In this document: one piece after another, positions 45,122 to 54,023 of the stretch
Position numbering within the stretch: position 1 is the stretch's first letter
Layout: every line of letters starts with the position of its first letter
Origin: Clostridiaceae bacterium
Lineage (GTDB): Bacteria > Bacillota > Clostridia > Lachnospirales > Lachnospiraceae
Direction: 5' to 3'
Assembly (NCBI GenBank): GCA_902362725.1
Contig: CABIXM010000018.1
Location: forward strand, 6,470 to 70,469
DNA length: 64,000 bases
The notes under the pieces: model-generated
Told to the model about the DNA's origin: nothing
Databases searched by the model: none
Seen by the model: only the letters and a program-made list of their open reading frames with translations
Program-made: the position numbers and the translations under genes

Positions 45122-45168
45122 GGGCGGGATACGATTACAATGGTAAATAGCGTATCTGCGCCCTTTTT
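45122..45168 (+). terminator. Terminator after the ComEC-like gene
   Basis: GATACG pairs with CGTATC and GGGC with GCCC around an internal loop (45122-45163), followed by TTTTT. Confidence 0.75.
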
Positions 45169-45240
45169 GTATAACAGGAAAATCCTGTTATACAAAATTT
45201 TATCGCACTGCGGCGGAGAATCCTGCAAAGCAGGATTCTC
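45165..45240 (+). repeat. Two-hairpin repeat, short relative of the 43472/63785 element
   Basis: TTTTGTATAACAGGA (45165-45179) and its exact complement at 45183-45197 make a 15-bp stem; then TTATCGCACTGCGGCGGA; then GAGAATCCTGC (45216-45226) with GCAGGATTCTC (45230-45240), an 11-bp perfect stem. The 5' stem (AACAGGA) and the 3' stem (GAGAAT...ATTCTC) resemble the outer hairpins of the longer element, whose middle hairpin is missing here. A TTATCGCACTGCGACGGA copy occurs at 54052. Confidence 0.8.
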
Positions 45241-45270
45241 ATACAGACATTTAACGAGGAGGAAATGAAA

Positions 45271-45717
45271 ATGAGTAAAATTGATGAAATCCGTGCCGAG
45301 ATGGTAAAGGCAATGAAGAACAAGGACAAAGACAGAAAAGAGACGCTGTCCATGCTGCTTGCGGCTCTGAAGAATAAAGCGATTGACAAGCGCGCAGATC
45401 TGACTCCGGAGGAGGAGTTTGAGGTGGTTAAGAAAGAGATAAAGCAGACGAAGGAAACCATGGATCTGGCGCCTGCAGACCGTACTGATATCATCGATCA
45501 GTGCAAGGCCCGTCTGGCTGTACTTTCTGAGTTCGCGCCCGAGGAGATGAGCGAGGACGCTATCCGCGCTGTCATTCAGGAGGTACTCACAGGTCTTGGT
45601 ATTGAGAAGCCCACCGGTAAAGATAAGGGTAAGATTATGAAGGAGCTGATGCCGAAGGTAAAGGGCAAGGCGGACGGTTCCTTGGTGAACAAAATCGTGG
45701 GAGAAATGCTGGCATAG
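45271..45717 (+). CDS. GatB/YqeY domain protein
   Basis: A 148-residue YqeY-type protein with the features of the family: IRAEMVKAMKNKDKDRKETLSMLLAALKNKAID, EEFEVVKKEIKQTKET, and the C-terminal GIEKPTGKDKGKIMKELMPKVKGKADGSLVNKIVGEML, which resembles the tRNA-contacting tail domain of GatB. The free-standing proteins have no proven function; a tRNA-related role is assumed. The start is ATG 45271, 8 bases after AGGAGG; the ATG at 45265 is only 2 bases from it. It is followed after 11 bases by the EamA transporter gene. Confidence 0.93.
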   Translation: MSKIDEIRAEMVKAMKNKDKDRKETLSMLLAALKNKAIDKRADLTPEEEFEVVKKEIKQTKETMDLAPADRTDIIDQCKARLAVLSEFAPEEMSEDAIRAVIQEVLTGLGIEKPTGKDKGKIMKELMPKVKGKADGSLVNKIVGEMLA

Positions 45718-45728
45718 GATAAGACAAG

Positions 45729-46628
45729 ATGAAAAAGATACAGATCCAACATTCACTGCTGCTGCTTCTGACGGCAGTAATCTGGGGAACTGCTTTTGTG
45801 GCGCAGAGCGTCGGTATGGATTATGTGGGGCCCTTTACCTTTTTGTGTACCCGCTCCCTGATCGGCGGAGTGGCGCTTTTGCCGGTGATAGCCTTTATGG
45901 ATCGGCAGAAGAGTAAAGAAGCACGGCTGGAGGAGAAAAAGCCGGAGAATAAAAAGATCCTGATTAAGGGCGGTATTCTCTGCGGCCTGGCCCTCTGCTT
46001 TGCCAGTGCCTTTCAGCAGTATGGTCTCCTGTTTACGACTGTGGGAAAGGCCGGATTTATTACAGCCTGCTACATCGTGCTGGTGCCCATCGCGGGGCTT
46101 TTCTTTGGAAAGCGCTGCGGCATCAATGTATGGATTGGCGTGATTCTGGCTGTGGGTGGACTTTACTGTCTCTGTATTACAGAGACTTTGCAGATTGGAA
46201 CCGGAGATATTCTGGTGTTTATCTGCGCGTTCCTGTTTGCGGCACATATTCTGATCATTGATCATTTTACGCCCTATGTGGACGGTGTGAAGATGTCCTG
46301 CATTCAGTTCTTTGTCTGCGGCATCGCGGCCGGCGTCGGGATGCTGGTGCTGGAACAGCCGAATTTTTCGGATATTCTGATGGCTTGGCAGTCCATTCTC
46401 TACGCGGGACTTCTGTCCAGCGGCGTGGGCTATACCCTGCAGATCGTGGGTCAGAAGGACCTGAATCCGACCGTGGCTTCCCTGATTATGAGCCTGGAGT
46501 CGGTGGTATCGGTGCTGGCGGGACTTGTGATTCTGCATCAGACCTTAAGCGGCCGCGAGGTACTTGGCTGCGTCCTGATGTTCGCGGCGATTGTGCTGGC
46601 GCAGCTGCCCGGGAAGGGAAAAGTGTAA
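45729..46628 (+). CDS. EamA/DMT-family transporter
   Basis: A 299-residue membrane protein with ten predicted hydrophobic segments in two EamA repeats. The N-terminal LLLLTAVIWGTAFVAQSVGMDYVGPFTFLCTRSLIGG and the second-repeat ILYAGLLSSGVGYTLQIVGQKDLNPTVASLIMSLESVVSVLAGLVIL are typical. Such proteins export amino acids, nucleobases or other metabolites; the cargo is unknown. It probably shares a transcript with the YqeY-type gene upstream; no strong terminator follows, but the rimO promoter is next. Confidence 0.93.
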   Translation: MKKIQIQHSLLLLLTAVIWGTAFVAQSVGMDYVGPFTFLCTRSLIGGVALLPVIAFMDRQKSKEARLEEKKPENKKILIKGGILCGLALCFASAFQQYGLLFTTVGKAGFITACYIVLVPIAGLFFGKRCGINVWIGVILAVGGLYCLCITETLQIGTGDILVFICAFLFAAHILIIDHFTPYVDGVKMSCIQFFVCGIAAGVGMLVLEQPNFSDILMAWQSILYAGLLSSGVGYTLQIVGQKDLNPTVASLIMSLESVVSVLAGLVILHQTLSGREVLGCVLMFAAIVLAQLPGKGKV

Positions 46629-46677
46629 CGCTTTGTTAAGGGCAGGTTAAGCTTCCGTTAATTGTACCGCAAACCTA

Positions 46678-46705
46678 TTGCGGTATCAGAAATAGTAAAT
46701 ATAAT
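46678..46705 (+). promoter_or_regulatory. Promoter of the rimO operon
   Basis: TTGCGG (46678-46683), a 16-bp spacer and TATAAT (46700-46705). The -35 is inside the right arm of the inverted repeat TACCGCAA/TTGCGGTA (46665-46672 with 46678-46685), a possible operator. Confidence 0.65.
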
Positions 46706-46720
46706 GAAAGAGATTGATTT

Positions 46721-48049
46721 ATGAAAATTTTATTTGTATCCCTTGGCTGTGACAAGAATCTGGTGGATTCCGAGGTAATGATTGGCCTTCTGGGCAAGAA
46801 TGGCTTTTCTTTTACCGACAATGAGACCGAGGCAGATGTGATTGTAGTGAACACCTGCTGCTTTATCAATGACGCCAAGGAAGAGAGTATCAACACCATC
46901 CTGGAAATGGCAGAGTACCGGAAAGAGGGAAGCTGCAAGGCCCTGATTGTGGCCGGCTGCCTGGCTCAACGCTACAAGCAGGAGATCGTAGACGAGATCC
47001 CCGAGGTAGACGCGGTCCTCGGAACCACCACCTACGATGCCATCGTGGAGACCGTAGAGAAGGTTCTGGAGGGTCAGAAAGAGCTTCATTTCGAGGACAT
47101 CGACCGTCTGGTACCGGAGCAGGAAGGGGCCAGAACCTTGACTACCGGCGGCCACTACGCGTATCTGAAGATTGCGGAGGGCTGTGACAAGCACTGTACC
47201 TATTGTATCATTCCCAAGGTCCGGGGCAATTACCGCAGCGTTCCCATGGAGCAGCTTTTAAAGGAAGCCCGAGGGCTGGCCGAGGGCGGCGTCAAAGAGC
47301 TGATTCTGGTAGCCCAGGAGACTACCCTCTACGGAAAAGACATTTACGGCGAAAAGAAGTTGCCGGAACTTTTAAAGAAGCTGGCCAGGATCGGCGGTAT
47401 CCAGTGGATCCGCGTACTGTACTGCTACCCGGAGGAGATCACCGAAGAGCTGATTCAGGTTATGAAGGAAGAACCGAAGATTTGTCATTATCTGGATCTT
47501 CCGATTCAGCATGCCTCCGATCGGATCCTGAAACGCATGGGAAGAAGAACCACCCAGGCGGATCTGAGAAATATCATCGGACGGCTCCGGGAGGAGATTC
47601 CGGATATCTGCCTGCGCACCACCCTGATTACCGGTTTCCCGGGGGAGACAGAAGAAGATCACGAGGAACTGATGCGGTTCGTGGATGACTGCGAGTTCGA
47701 TCGGTTAGGTGTCTTTACCTATTCTCCGGAGGAGGATACTCCGGCGGCAACTATGGCTGACCAGATCCCGGAGGAGGTCAAGGAAGACCGGAGAGCGGAA
47801 CTGATGGAGCTGCAGCAGGAGATCGCTTTTGACAAGGCCGACGCCATGACAGACCGGATTCTGGAGGTTATGGTAGAGGGTCAGGTGGCTGATGAGAATG
47901 CTTACGTGTGCCGCACCTATAAGGACGCGCCGGGCGTGGACGGTTACCTGTTCCTGAACACCGACGAAACCCTGATGAGCGGCGACTTCGCGAAGGTGCG
48001 CGTCACCGGAGCTGTAGATTATGATTTGATAGGAGAATTGGCAGAATGA
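46721..48049 (+). CDS. rimO: Ribosomal protein uS12 methylthiotransferase
   Basis: A 442-residue radical-SAM methylthiotransferase. N-terminal UPF0004 domain: FVSLGCDKNLVDSEVM, NTCCFINDAKEESI, VAGCLAQRY, with three cluster Cys; radical-SAM motif AEGCDKHCTYCIIPKVRG (CxxxCxxC); C-terminal TRAM domain. The SLGCDKNLVDSE start marks RimO rather than MiaB. It adds a methylthio group to Asp88 of S12. Overlaps pgsA by 4 bases and heads the operon rimO-pgsA-cinA-dut-ppx-ppk1. Confidence 0.97.
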   Translation: MKILFVSLGCDKNLVDSEVMIGLLGKNGFSFTDNETEADVIVVNTCCFINDAKEESINTILEMAEYRKEGSCKALIVAGCLAQRYKQEIVDEIPEVDAVLGTTTYDAIVETVEKVLEGQKELHFEDIDRLVPEQEGARTLTTGGHYAYLKIAEGCDKHCTYCIIPKVRGNYRSVPMEQLLKEARGLAEGGVKELILVAQETTLYGKDIYGEKKLPELLKKLARIGGIQWIRVLYCYPEEITEELIQVMKEEPKICHYLDLPIQHASDRILKRMGRRTTQADLRNIIGRLREEIPDICLRTTLITGFPGETEEDHEELMRFVDDCEFDRLGVFTYSPEEDTPAATMADQIPEEVKEDRRAELMELQQEIAFDKADAMTDRILEVMVEGQVADENAYVCRTYKDAPGVDGYLFLNTDETLMSGDFAKVRVTGAVDYDLIGELAE

Positions 48050-48588
48050 ATTTACCCAATAAATTAACCACACTGCGCGTGTTGATGATTCCGTTTTTTG
48101 TAGTATTTATGTTGACTGACCTGGGCGGTGCTGCTTCCAAATACATCGCCGTCGGTATCTTTATCGTGGCAAGTCTGACCGACCTTCTGGACGGCAAGAT
48201 TGCAAGAAAATATAACCTGGTGACCAATTTCGGAAAGTTCATGGATCCGCTGGCTGATAAGCTGTTGGTCTGCTCCGCCCTGATTTGCCTGGTGGAAATG
48301 AACCGTCTGGCAGCCTGGATGGTCATCGTAATCATTTCCAGAGAGTTCATTATCAGCGGATTCCGCCTGATTGCATCCGACAACGGCGTGGTCATCGCGG
48401 CCAGCTACTGGGGCAAGTTCAAGACCACATTCCAGATGATTATGATTATCCTTCTGATTCTGGATCTTGGCGGCGTGTTTACGACGATTACAACGATTGT
48501 GACCTGGGTGGCACTGATTTTGACCGTGGTATCACTGGTTGATTACCTGGCGAAAAATAAAGGAATACTTCTGGAAGGAGATATTTAA
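48046..48588 (+). CDS. pgsA: CDP-diacylglycerol-glycerol-3-phosphate phosphatidyltransferase
   Basis: A 180-residue membrane enzyme with the CDP-alcohol phosphotransferase motif: DLLDGKIARKYNLVTNFGKFMDPLADK (D-G-x2-A-R-x8-G-x3-D-x3-D). About five hydrophobic segments. It makes phosphatidylglycerolphosphate, the precursor of PG and cardiolipin. Start ATG 48046 overlaps the rimO stop (ATGA), a common order in Firmicutes (rimO-pgsA-cinA). Confidence 0.96.
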   Translation: MNLPNKLTTLRVLMIPFFVVFMLTDLGGAASKYIAVGIFIVASLTDLLDGKIARKYNLVTNFGKFMDPLADKLLVCSALICLVEMNRLAAWMVIVIISREFIISGFRLIASDNGVVIAASYWGKFKTTFQMIMIILLILDLGGVFTTITTIVTWVALILTVVSLVDYLAKNKGILLEGDI

Positions 48589-48590
48589 AC

Positions 48591-49091
48591 ATGGGAGAGC
48601 AGCAAAAGATGACGCTTGCAGAGGAAGTCGTAAAGCTTTTGGAGGAAGATGAGCTGACCGTAACGACAGCAGAGTCCTGTACAGGAGGCCTGGTGGCTGC
48701 GCGGCTGGTGGATGTACCGGGCGTGTCCGAGGTATTTAAGCAGGGCTTTATTACCTATTCCAACAAGGCCAAAAGAAAGCTTCTGAATGTGAAGAAGACC
48801 ACGCTGAAGGAGGTCGGCGCAGTCAGCGAAAAGACAGCCCGTGAGATGGCCAAGGGCGCCATTCTGGCAAGTGGCGCGGATGCTGCTATCGCCACCACCG
48901 GCATTGCGGGCCCGGACGGCGGAACTGAGGAGAAGCCGGTAGGTCTTGTATACATCGCCGTATCTGTCCGGGGACAGATGTATGTGGAGGAGCACCATTT
49001 TGAGGGCGATCGTACAGAGGTGCGGGAAAGCACCGTGCAGGCAGCCCTGGCCCTTCTGAAAAAAGGACTTGAGGAGACAGCAGTAGAATGA
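48591..49091 (+). CDS. CinA C-terminal (PncC-type) nicotinamide-nucleotide amidohydrolase
   Basis: A 166-residue protein equal to the C-terminal domain of Cin[75 protein letters not shown]. It deamidates NMN to NaMN in the NAD salvage route. The N-terminal MoaB-like COG1058 domain of full CinA is absent. Two bases separate it from pgsA and it overlaps dut by 4 bases. Confidence 0.94.
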   Translation: MGEQQKMTLAEEVVKLLEEDELTVTTAESCTGGLVAARLVDVPGVSEVFKQGFITYSNKAKRKLLNVKKTTLKEVGAVSEKTAREMAKGAILASGADAAIATTGIAGPDGGTEEKPVGLVYIAVSVRGQMYVEEHHFEGDRTEVRESTVQAALALLKKGLEETAVE

Positions 49092-49525
49092 CAAAGACCA
49101 TCAAAATCAAATATTTTACCGATAAAATCGAAAAGCTGGCCTACATCGGCGGCAAGTCCGACTGGGTGGATCTGAGAAGCGCCGAGGATGTGACCCTGAA
49201 AAAGGGCGAGTTTAAGCTGATTCCCTTAGGAATCGCCATGGAGCTGCCGAAAGGCTACGAGGCTCATGTAGTGCCGCGCAGCAGCACCTATAAGAATTTC
49301 GGCGTAATTCAGACCAACCATATGGGCGTTATCGACGAGACTTACTGCGGTGACAACGACCAGTGGTTTATGCCGGTTATCGCCATGCGTGACACGGAGA
49401 TTCATGTCAATGACCGGATCTGTCAGTTCCGGATTATGGAGCATCAGCCGGAGCTTATCTTTGAAGAGACTGAAGTTCTCGGCCATGCGGACCGGGGCGG
49501 ACACGGAAGTACAGGAAAGGCGTAA
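49088..49525 (+). CDS. dut: dUTP diphosphatase
   Basis: A 145-residue trimeric-type dUTPase. Motifs in order: [10 protein letters not shown] (1), [17 protein letters not shown] (2), [21 protein letters not shown] (3), [10 protein letters not shown] (4) and the Gly-rich [14 protein letters not shown] tail (5). It removes dUTP and supplies dUMP. Motif 3 has the longer insertion (YCGDNDQW) seen in clostridial versions. Translationally coupled to the cinA-like gene. Confidence 0.95.
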   Translation: MTKTIKIKYFTDKIEKLAYIGGKSDWVDLRSAEDVTLKKGEFKLIPLGIAMELPKGYEAHVVPRSSTYKNFGVIQTNHMGVIDETYCGDNDQWFMPVIAMRDTEIHVNDRICQFRIMEHQPELIFEETEVLGHADRGGHGSTGKA

Positions 49526-49531
49526 AAAAGT

Positions 49532-51073
49532 ATGCAGATTGTCACATTTGCGGCCATCGAGATCGGATCCTATGAAGTGAGCATGAAGATTCTGGAGCTG
49601 TCCTCGAAATATGGAATGAAAGAAGTCGACTACATCCGACACGGACTGGAGCTGGGCAAGGACGCCTACAACCAGAAGGAAATCAGCAACGAGATGCTGG
49701 AGGAGCTGTGCGAGGTTCTGGAGGACTTCACCCGGATCATGAAGGGATACCAAGTGGACGACTACCGGGCCTGCGCCACCAGCGCCATCCGGGAGACAAG
49801 GAACTGCCTTCTGATCCTCGATAAGATCCGCGTGCGGACCGGCCTGGAGGTGGAGATCTTAAGTAACTCCGAGCATCGTTTTCTGGGCTATAAATCCATC
49901 GCCTCCAACGAGGAATCCTTTCAGAAGATCATCCAGAAGGGAACCGCCATTGTGGATGTGGGCGGCGGAAGTATCCAGATTTCCCTGTTTGATAAGGATG
50001 CGCTTGTTTCTACCCAGAACCTGCGTCTGGGCACCATGCGTATCCGGGAGCGGCTGGCAGAGATCGAGAGTCAGACCACTCATTTCGGAGATATTATCGA
50101 GGAAATGATCAACAATGAGCTGAAAAGCTATAAGCGGCTTTATCTGAAGGAGCACGAGATTAAGCACATGATCCTGGTGGGCGATTATATCAATCAATTG
50201 GTGGATCAGAGCGGTCGTGCCAAAAGTGTGTCATTTACCAGGGAAGAATACCTGAACCTGTATGAGAAGATTCTGGCTGACGGCTCCCGGGAGAAGGCAC
50301 GTGAGCGTCTGGGCGACATGGGAGAGAATCTGTCCCTGGTGCTGCCGGCGCTGATTATTTACCGGAAGCTCATCGAGGAGACCGGCGCGGAGGTCATCTG
50401 GGTACCTGGCCTGAATATCAGCGACGGTCTGGCCTACGACTACGCGGAGCGTAAGAAGATCTTCAAGCCCAGCCATAATTTCGAAAATGATATCATCGAG
50501 GCGGCCAAGAACATCGCCAAGCGCTACCAGAGCAACAAGACCCACCTTCTGGGAACCGAGTATCTGGCTCTGACCATCTTTGATAAGATGAAGCGGATTC
50601 ACGGCATGGACAAGCGGGAGCGGCTGTTGCTTCAGATCGCGGTCTGGCTCCACGACTGCGGCAAATATATCAGCATGACCCATACGGCGGAGTGCTCCTA
50701 TCAGATCGTCATGTCTACGGAGATCATCGGTCTGTCCCACCGGGAGCGGGAGATTATCGCCAATGCCATCCGGTTCGATACGGAGGAGTTTGTGTCCTTC
50801 GAAGAGTTTTCCATGGGCAGCAGCCTGGATAAAAACGACTACCTGCTTATCGCGAAAATCAGCGCGATTCTCCGGGTGGCCAATTCCATGGATCGCAGCC
50901 ACAAGCAGAAATTCAAGAATGTTCGCGTGACCTTAAAGGAGCGGGAGCTTCTGGTGGTCGTGGACACAGTAGAAGATATCACCCTGGAACAGGGGCTCTT
51001 CTCCCACAAGGCGGATTTCTTTGAAACCATTTTCAGTATAAGGCCCGTTATCCGGCAGAAAAGGCAGGTATAA
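49532..51073 (+). CDS. Ppx/GppA phosphatase with HD domain
   Basis: A 513-residue protein with an N-terminal Ppx/GppA (ASKHA) domain, residues 1-300 (VTFAAIEIGSYEVSMKIL, CATSAIRETRN, AIVDVGGGSIQISLFD), and a C-terminal HD-type domain (WLHDCGKYISMTHTAECSYQIV). Full-length Ppx enzymes have this layout and hydrolyse polyphosphate; GppA forms also hydrolyse pppGpp. It lies 6 bases before ppk1, so synthesis and breakdown of polyphosphate are linked in one transcript. The GSYEV loop differs from the GSNS of E. coli proteins, which may alter activity. Confidence 0.9.
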   Translation: MQIVTFAAIEIGSYEVSMKILELSSKYGMKEVDYIRHGLELGKDAYNQKEISNEMLEELCEVLEDFTRIMKGYQVDDYRACATSAIRETRNCLLILDKIRVRTGLEVEILSNSEHRFLGYKSIASNEESFQKIIQKGTAIVDVGGGSIQISLFDKDALVSTQNLRLGTMRIRERLAEIESQTTHFGDIIEEMINNELKSYKRLYLKEHEIKHMILVGDYINQLVDQSGRAKSVSFTREEYLNLYEKILADGSREKARERLGDMGENLSLVLPALIIYRKLIEETGAEVIWVPGLNISDGLAYDYAERKKIFKPSHNFENDIIEAAKNIAKRYQSNKTHLLGTEYLALTIFDKMKRIHGMDKRERLLLQIAVWLHDCGKYISMTHTAECSYQIVMSTEIIGLSHREREIIANAIRFDTEEFVSFEEFSMGSSLDKNDYLLIAKISAILRVANSMDRSHKQKFKNVRVTLKERELLVVVDTVEDITLEQGLFSHKADFFETIFSIRPVIRQKRQV

Positions 51074-51079
51074 AAGCGC

Positions 51080-53209
51080 ATGGACAAGAAAGAATTTACC
51101 AGACACGAGTACTACAGAAACCGGGAGTTGTCCTGGCTGGCGTTCAATGAGCGTGTGCTCAGCGAGGCGCGCGACAAAACGATTCCGCTTTTTGAACGGT
51201 TGAAATTTTTAAGCATCACCGCGTCCAATCTGGACGAGTTCTTTATGATCCGGGTGGCCTCCTTAAAGGATATGGTACATGCGGGCTACACGAAAAAAGA
51301 TATCGCCGGTATGACTGCGGAGGAGCAGATCGAGGCGATTACGCAAGAGGTACGGGGCCTGGTGAGTCTCCAGTATTCTACCTATACCCGTTCCCTGCTG
51401 CCTGCTTTAAAGCAGAATGGGCTCCATGTGATTCAGGAGCATGAGGCTCTGACCAAAGAAGAGGCCCGTTATGTGGATCGCTATTTCCGGGATAATGTCT
51501 ATCCGGTGCTGACCCCCATGGCTGTGGATTCCTCCCGTCCCTTCCCGTTGATTCGCAACAAGACCCTGAATATCGGCGCATTGCTTCAGAAAAAGGGTGA
51601 GAAGGACGCCGAACTGGAGTTTGCCACTGTGCAGGTGCCCTCGGTACTGCCCCGTATCGTGCGGCTGCCAGACAGCGAGGATGGCACGAAAAATGTGATT
51701 CTGCTGGAGGAAATCATCGAGCGGAATATGCAGCAGTTGTTTTTGAAATACGATATCGTCAGCGCGTCTCCCTATCGCGTCATGCGAAACGCCGACCTGA
51801 CCATCGACGAGGACGAGGCTGCGGATTTGTTAAAAGAGATTCAGAAGCAGCTGAAGAAACGTCAGTGGGGCGAGGCCATCCGGCTGGAGGTGGAGGAGAA
51901 GATCGACAAACGTCTCCTGAAGATTCTCTCTAAGGAGCTGGATATTAAAGAGCAGGCTCTGTATAAAATCAATGGCCCGCTGGATCTGACCTTTCTGATG
52001 AAAATGTACGGCATGGAGGGCTTTGATTCCTTAAAGATCCCGAAGCACATACCCGCGCCGGTGAAGGAACTGCCTGTGGACTGCAATATCTTTGACGAGA
52101 TCCGCAAAGGTGATATCCTTCTACATCACCCGTACCAGACCTTCGATCCGGTGGTGAAGTTTGTGAAGGACGCGGCCAACGATCCGAAGGTACTGGCCAT
52201 CAAACAGACCCTGTACCGTGTCAGCGGCAATTCCCCGATTATCGCGGCCTTGGCCCAGGCGGCGGAGAATGGCAAGCAGGTTTCCGTACTGGTGGAGCTG
52301 AAAGCCCGCTTCGATGAGGAAAACAATATTATCTGGGCGAAGATGCTGGAGAAGGCAGGCGCCCATGTTATCTATGGTCTGGTGGGCCTGAAGACCCACA
52401 GTAAAATTACCCTGGTGGTGCGCAGGGAAGAGGACGGCATCCGCCGCTACGTCCATTTGGGAACCGGTAACTACAACGATTCCACGGCAAAGCTGTATAC
52501 AGATATGGGACTTCTGACCTGCTCCGCGCCCATCGGCGAGGACGCTACGGCAGTCTTCAATATGCTTTCCGGTTATTCCGAGCCCGAGGGCTGGAACAAG
52601 CTGTCCCTGGCTCCGCTGTGGCTGAAGGATCGGCTGCTGGCTCTAATCCAGAGAGAGAAGGAGCATGCGAAAAACGGAGGCGAGGGCCGGATCGTCGCGA
52701 AGATGAATTCCCTGTGCGACCGGGATGTGATTGTGGCCCTCTATGAGGCGTCCGCAGCAGGCGTACAGATTGACTTGATTGTCCGGGGAATCTGTTGCCT
52801 GAAGGTGGGCATTCCCGGCGTCAGCGAGAATATTCATGTGCGCTCCATCGTCGGCAATTTCCTGGAGCACAGCCGTATTTTCTATTTCTATAATAACGGC
52901 CTGGAGGATGTGTTCTGTGCCAGCGCCGACTGGATGCCGCGAAATCTGGAGAAGCGTGTGGAGATCATGTTCCCCATCGAACGGGAGGAGCTGAAGGAGG
53001 AGGTCATTCATATCCTGGATATCGAGTTGAAGGACAATGTGAAGGCTCATGTATTGCAGCCGGACGACACCTACGAGAAGGTGGATCGACGGGGCAAAGC
53101 AATTTTAAGTTCCCAGGATTATTTTGTGGAAGAGGCGAAAGAGAAGGCGAAGGCCGAGAAGTATGTGGTGAATCGTCGGGTGTTTATCCCTGAAGAACCG
53201 GCAGAATAA
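51080..53209 (+). CDS. ppk1: Polyphosphate kinase 1
   Basis: A 709-residue Ppk1. N domain: RELSWLAFNERVLSEA and NLDEFFMIRVA; middle domain: ILLHHPYQTFDPVVKFVKDAANDP; catalytic: KQTLYRVSGNSPIIAALAQAAENGKQVSVLVELKARFDEENNI, GLVGLKTHSKITLVVR (phospho-His in the HSK context) and RYVHLGTGNYND. It reversibly builds polyphosphate from ATP. It is 6 bases after the Ppx/GppA-HD gene. A short coding-like remnant follows its stop codon. Confidence 0.96.
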   Translation: MDKKEFTRHEYYRNRELSWLAFNERVLSEARDKTIPLFERLKFLSITASNLDEFFMIRVASLKDMVHAGYTKKDIAGMTAEEQIEAITQEVRGLVSLQYSTYTRSLLPALKQNGLHVIQEHEALTKEEARYVDRYFRDNVYPVLTPMAVDSSRPFPLIRNKTLNIGALLQKKGEKDAELEFATVQVPSVLPRIVRLPDSEDGTKNVILLEEIIERNMQQLFLKYDIVSASPYRVMRNADLTIDEDEAADLLKEIQKQLKKRQWGEAIRLEVEEKIDKRLLKILSKELDIKEQALYKINGPLDLTFLMKMYGMEGFDSLKIPKHIPAPVKELPVDCNIFDEIRKGDILLHHPYQTFDPVVKFVKDAANDPKVLAIKQTLYRVSGNSPIIAALAQAAENGKQVSVLVELKARFDEENNIIWAKMLEKAGAHVIYGLVGLKTHSKITLVVRREEDGIRRYVHLGTGNYNDSTAKLYTDMGLLTCSAPIGEDATAVFNMLSGYSEPEGWNKLSLAPLWLKDRLLALIQREKEHAKNGGEGRIVAKMNSLCDRDVIVALYEASAAGVQIDLIVRGICCLKVGIPGVSENIHVRSIVGNFLEHSRIFYFYNNGLEDVFCASADWMPRNLEKRVEIMFPIEREELKEEVIHILDIELKDNVKAHVLQPDDTYEKVDRRGKAILSSQDYFVEEAKEKAKAEKYVVNRRVFIPEEPAE

Positions 53210-53210
53210 G

Positions 53211-53399
53211 AGAAAAAATAGCAAAATCTACGATGGAACCGGACTTCGCAACAAGCTCTGCCTTGATCTGGCGAAAGAGGTGGGGGTATCCTTTGCCGTG
53301 GAGGCCAAGTGGTGGTTCAACGAGCGGGACGGTCAGGATCTGACGCCCTATCTGCCGGTGTTCGAAGACGTGACCTTCGAGGCCTCCACAGGAGAATAG
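53211..53399 (+). pseudogene. Coding-like remnant after ppk1
   Basis: After the ppk1 stop, a frame about 58 codons long (KIYDGTGLRNKLCLDLAKEVG... to ...FEDVTFEASTGE, stop TAG 53397-53399) reads like the C-terminal part of a real protein, with codon use like its neighbours. No ATG, no ribosome binding site and no in-frame domain start are present; a GTG inside is possible but unsupported. It is in a different frame from ppk1. I think it is the tail of a gene whose 5' part was lost by deletion. The family is not recognised. Confidence 0.45.
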
Positions 53400-53427
53400 G
53401 AGAAAGTAAAAAAGGAAAAGTTATCCA

Positions 53428-53456
53428 TGGCAATTTCCGGCGGTTCGTGGTATAAT
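53428..53456 (+). promoter_or_regulatory. Promoter of the lipoprotein gene
   Basis: TGGCAA (53428-53433), a 17-bp spacer and TATAAT (53451-53456) preceded by TGG, an extended -10. Confidence 0.75.
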
Positions 53457-53496
53457 CATCCCAGCTTGCAAAAGGAAAAGACGGGAGGAAGATCAC

Positions 53497-53955
53497 ATGA
53501 AAAGAGGACGTTGTCTGATTGTGCTGCTGGCTGCAGCCCTGACGCTGGGAGCCTGTGGAGGGAAAAAGCAGAGTGTTGTATATACGCTGGAACAGGAGAA
53601 TGATGGCCTGAAGATGACCGATACCATGAAGCTGGAGGCCCGGGGCGACAGTGTGGAGAAGATGGAAGAAACCATCAGCATGGATATGGCGGCCTTTGAC
53701 GAGGACACTCAGAAGCTAATGGTGGAGGCCTATGATTCCCTGGTGGAATCCTACCAGGCTGTGGACGGCGTGGAGTGTACCGGAACCACGACGGACAGTG
53801 TATATACCATCCAGATCGCCATTGATACCTCCGGGGACACGGTGGCGAAGTTGGCTGAGCAGGGACTGCTTCAGGTGGAGGGTAGTACGGACGGAATCTC
53901 TCTGGAGAAGACCGGTCAGTCACTGGAAGCAGGCGGTTATACCAAAACAGAATAA
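53497..53955 (+). CDS. YehR-like (DUF1307) lipoprotein
   Basis: A 152-residue lipoprotein. The signal peptide MKRGRCLIVLLAAALTLGACGG ends in a lipobox with Cys20. The mature part, with VVYTLEQENDGLKMTDTMKLEARGDSVEKMEETI, has the form of DUF1307/YehR proteins: two repeats of an antiparallel sheet with charged surface. It is anchored outside the cell membrane; function unknown. It is monocistronic with its own extended -10 promoter and a strong terminator. Confidence 0.82.
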   Translation: MKRGRCLIVLLAAALTLGACGGKKQSVVYTLEQENDGLKMTDTMKLEARGDSVEKMEETISMDMAAFDEDTQKLMVEAYDSLVESYQAVDGVECTGTTTDSVYTIQIAIDTSGDTVAKLAEQGLLQVEGSTDGISLEKTGQSLEAGGYTKTE

Positions 53956-53975
53956 GCGAACATAAGAGAACAGAG

Positions 53976-54023
53976 AAAAGCTCCGACAGAGGCGGGAAGG
54001 CACCGCATCGTCGGAGCTTTTTT
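53976..54023 (+). terminator. Terminator after the lipoprotein gene
   Basis: AAAAGCTCCGAC (53976-53987) pairs with GTCGGAGCTTTT (54010-54021) around a 22-base loop; a T tract runs to 54023. Confidence 0.88.
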
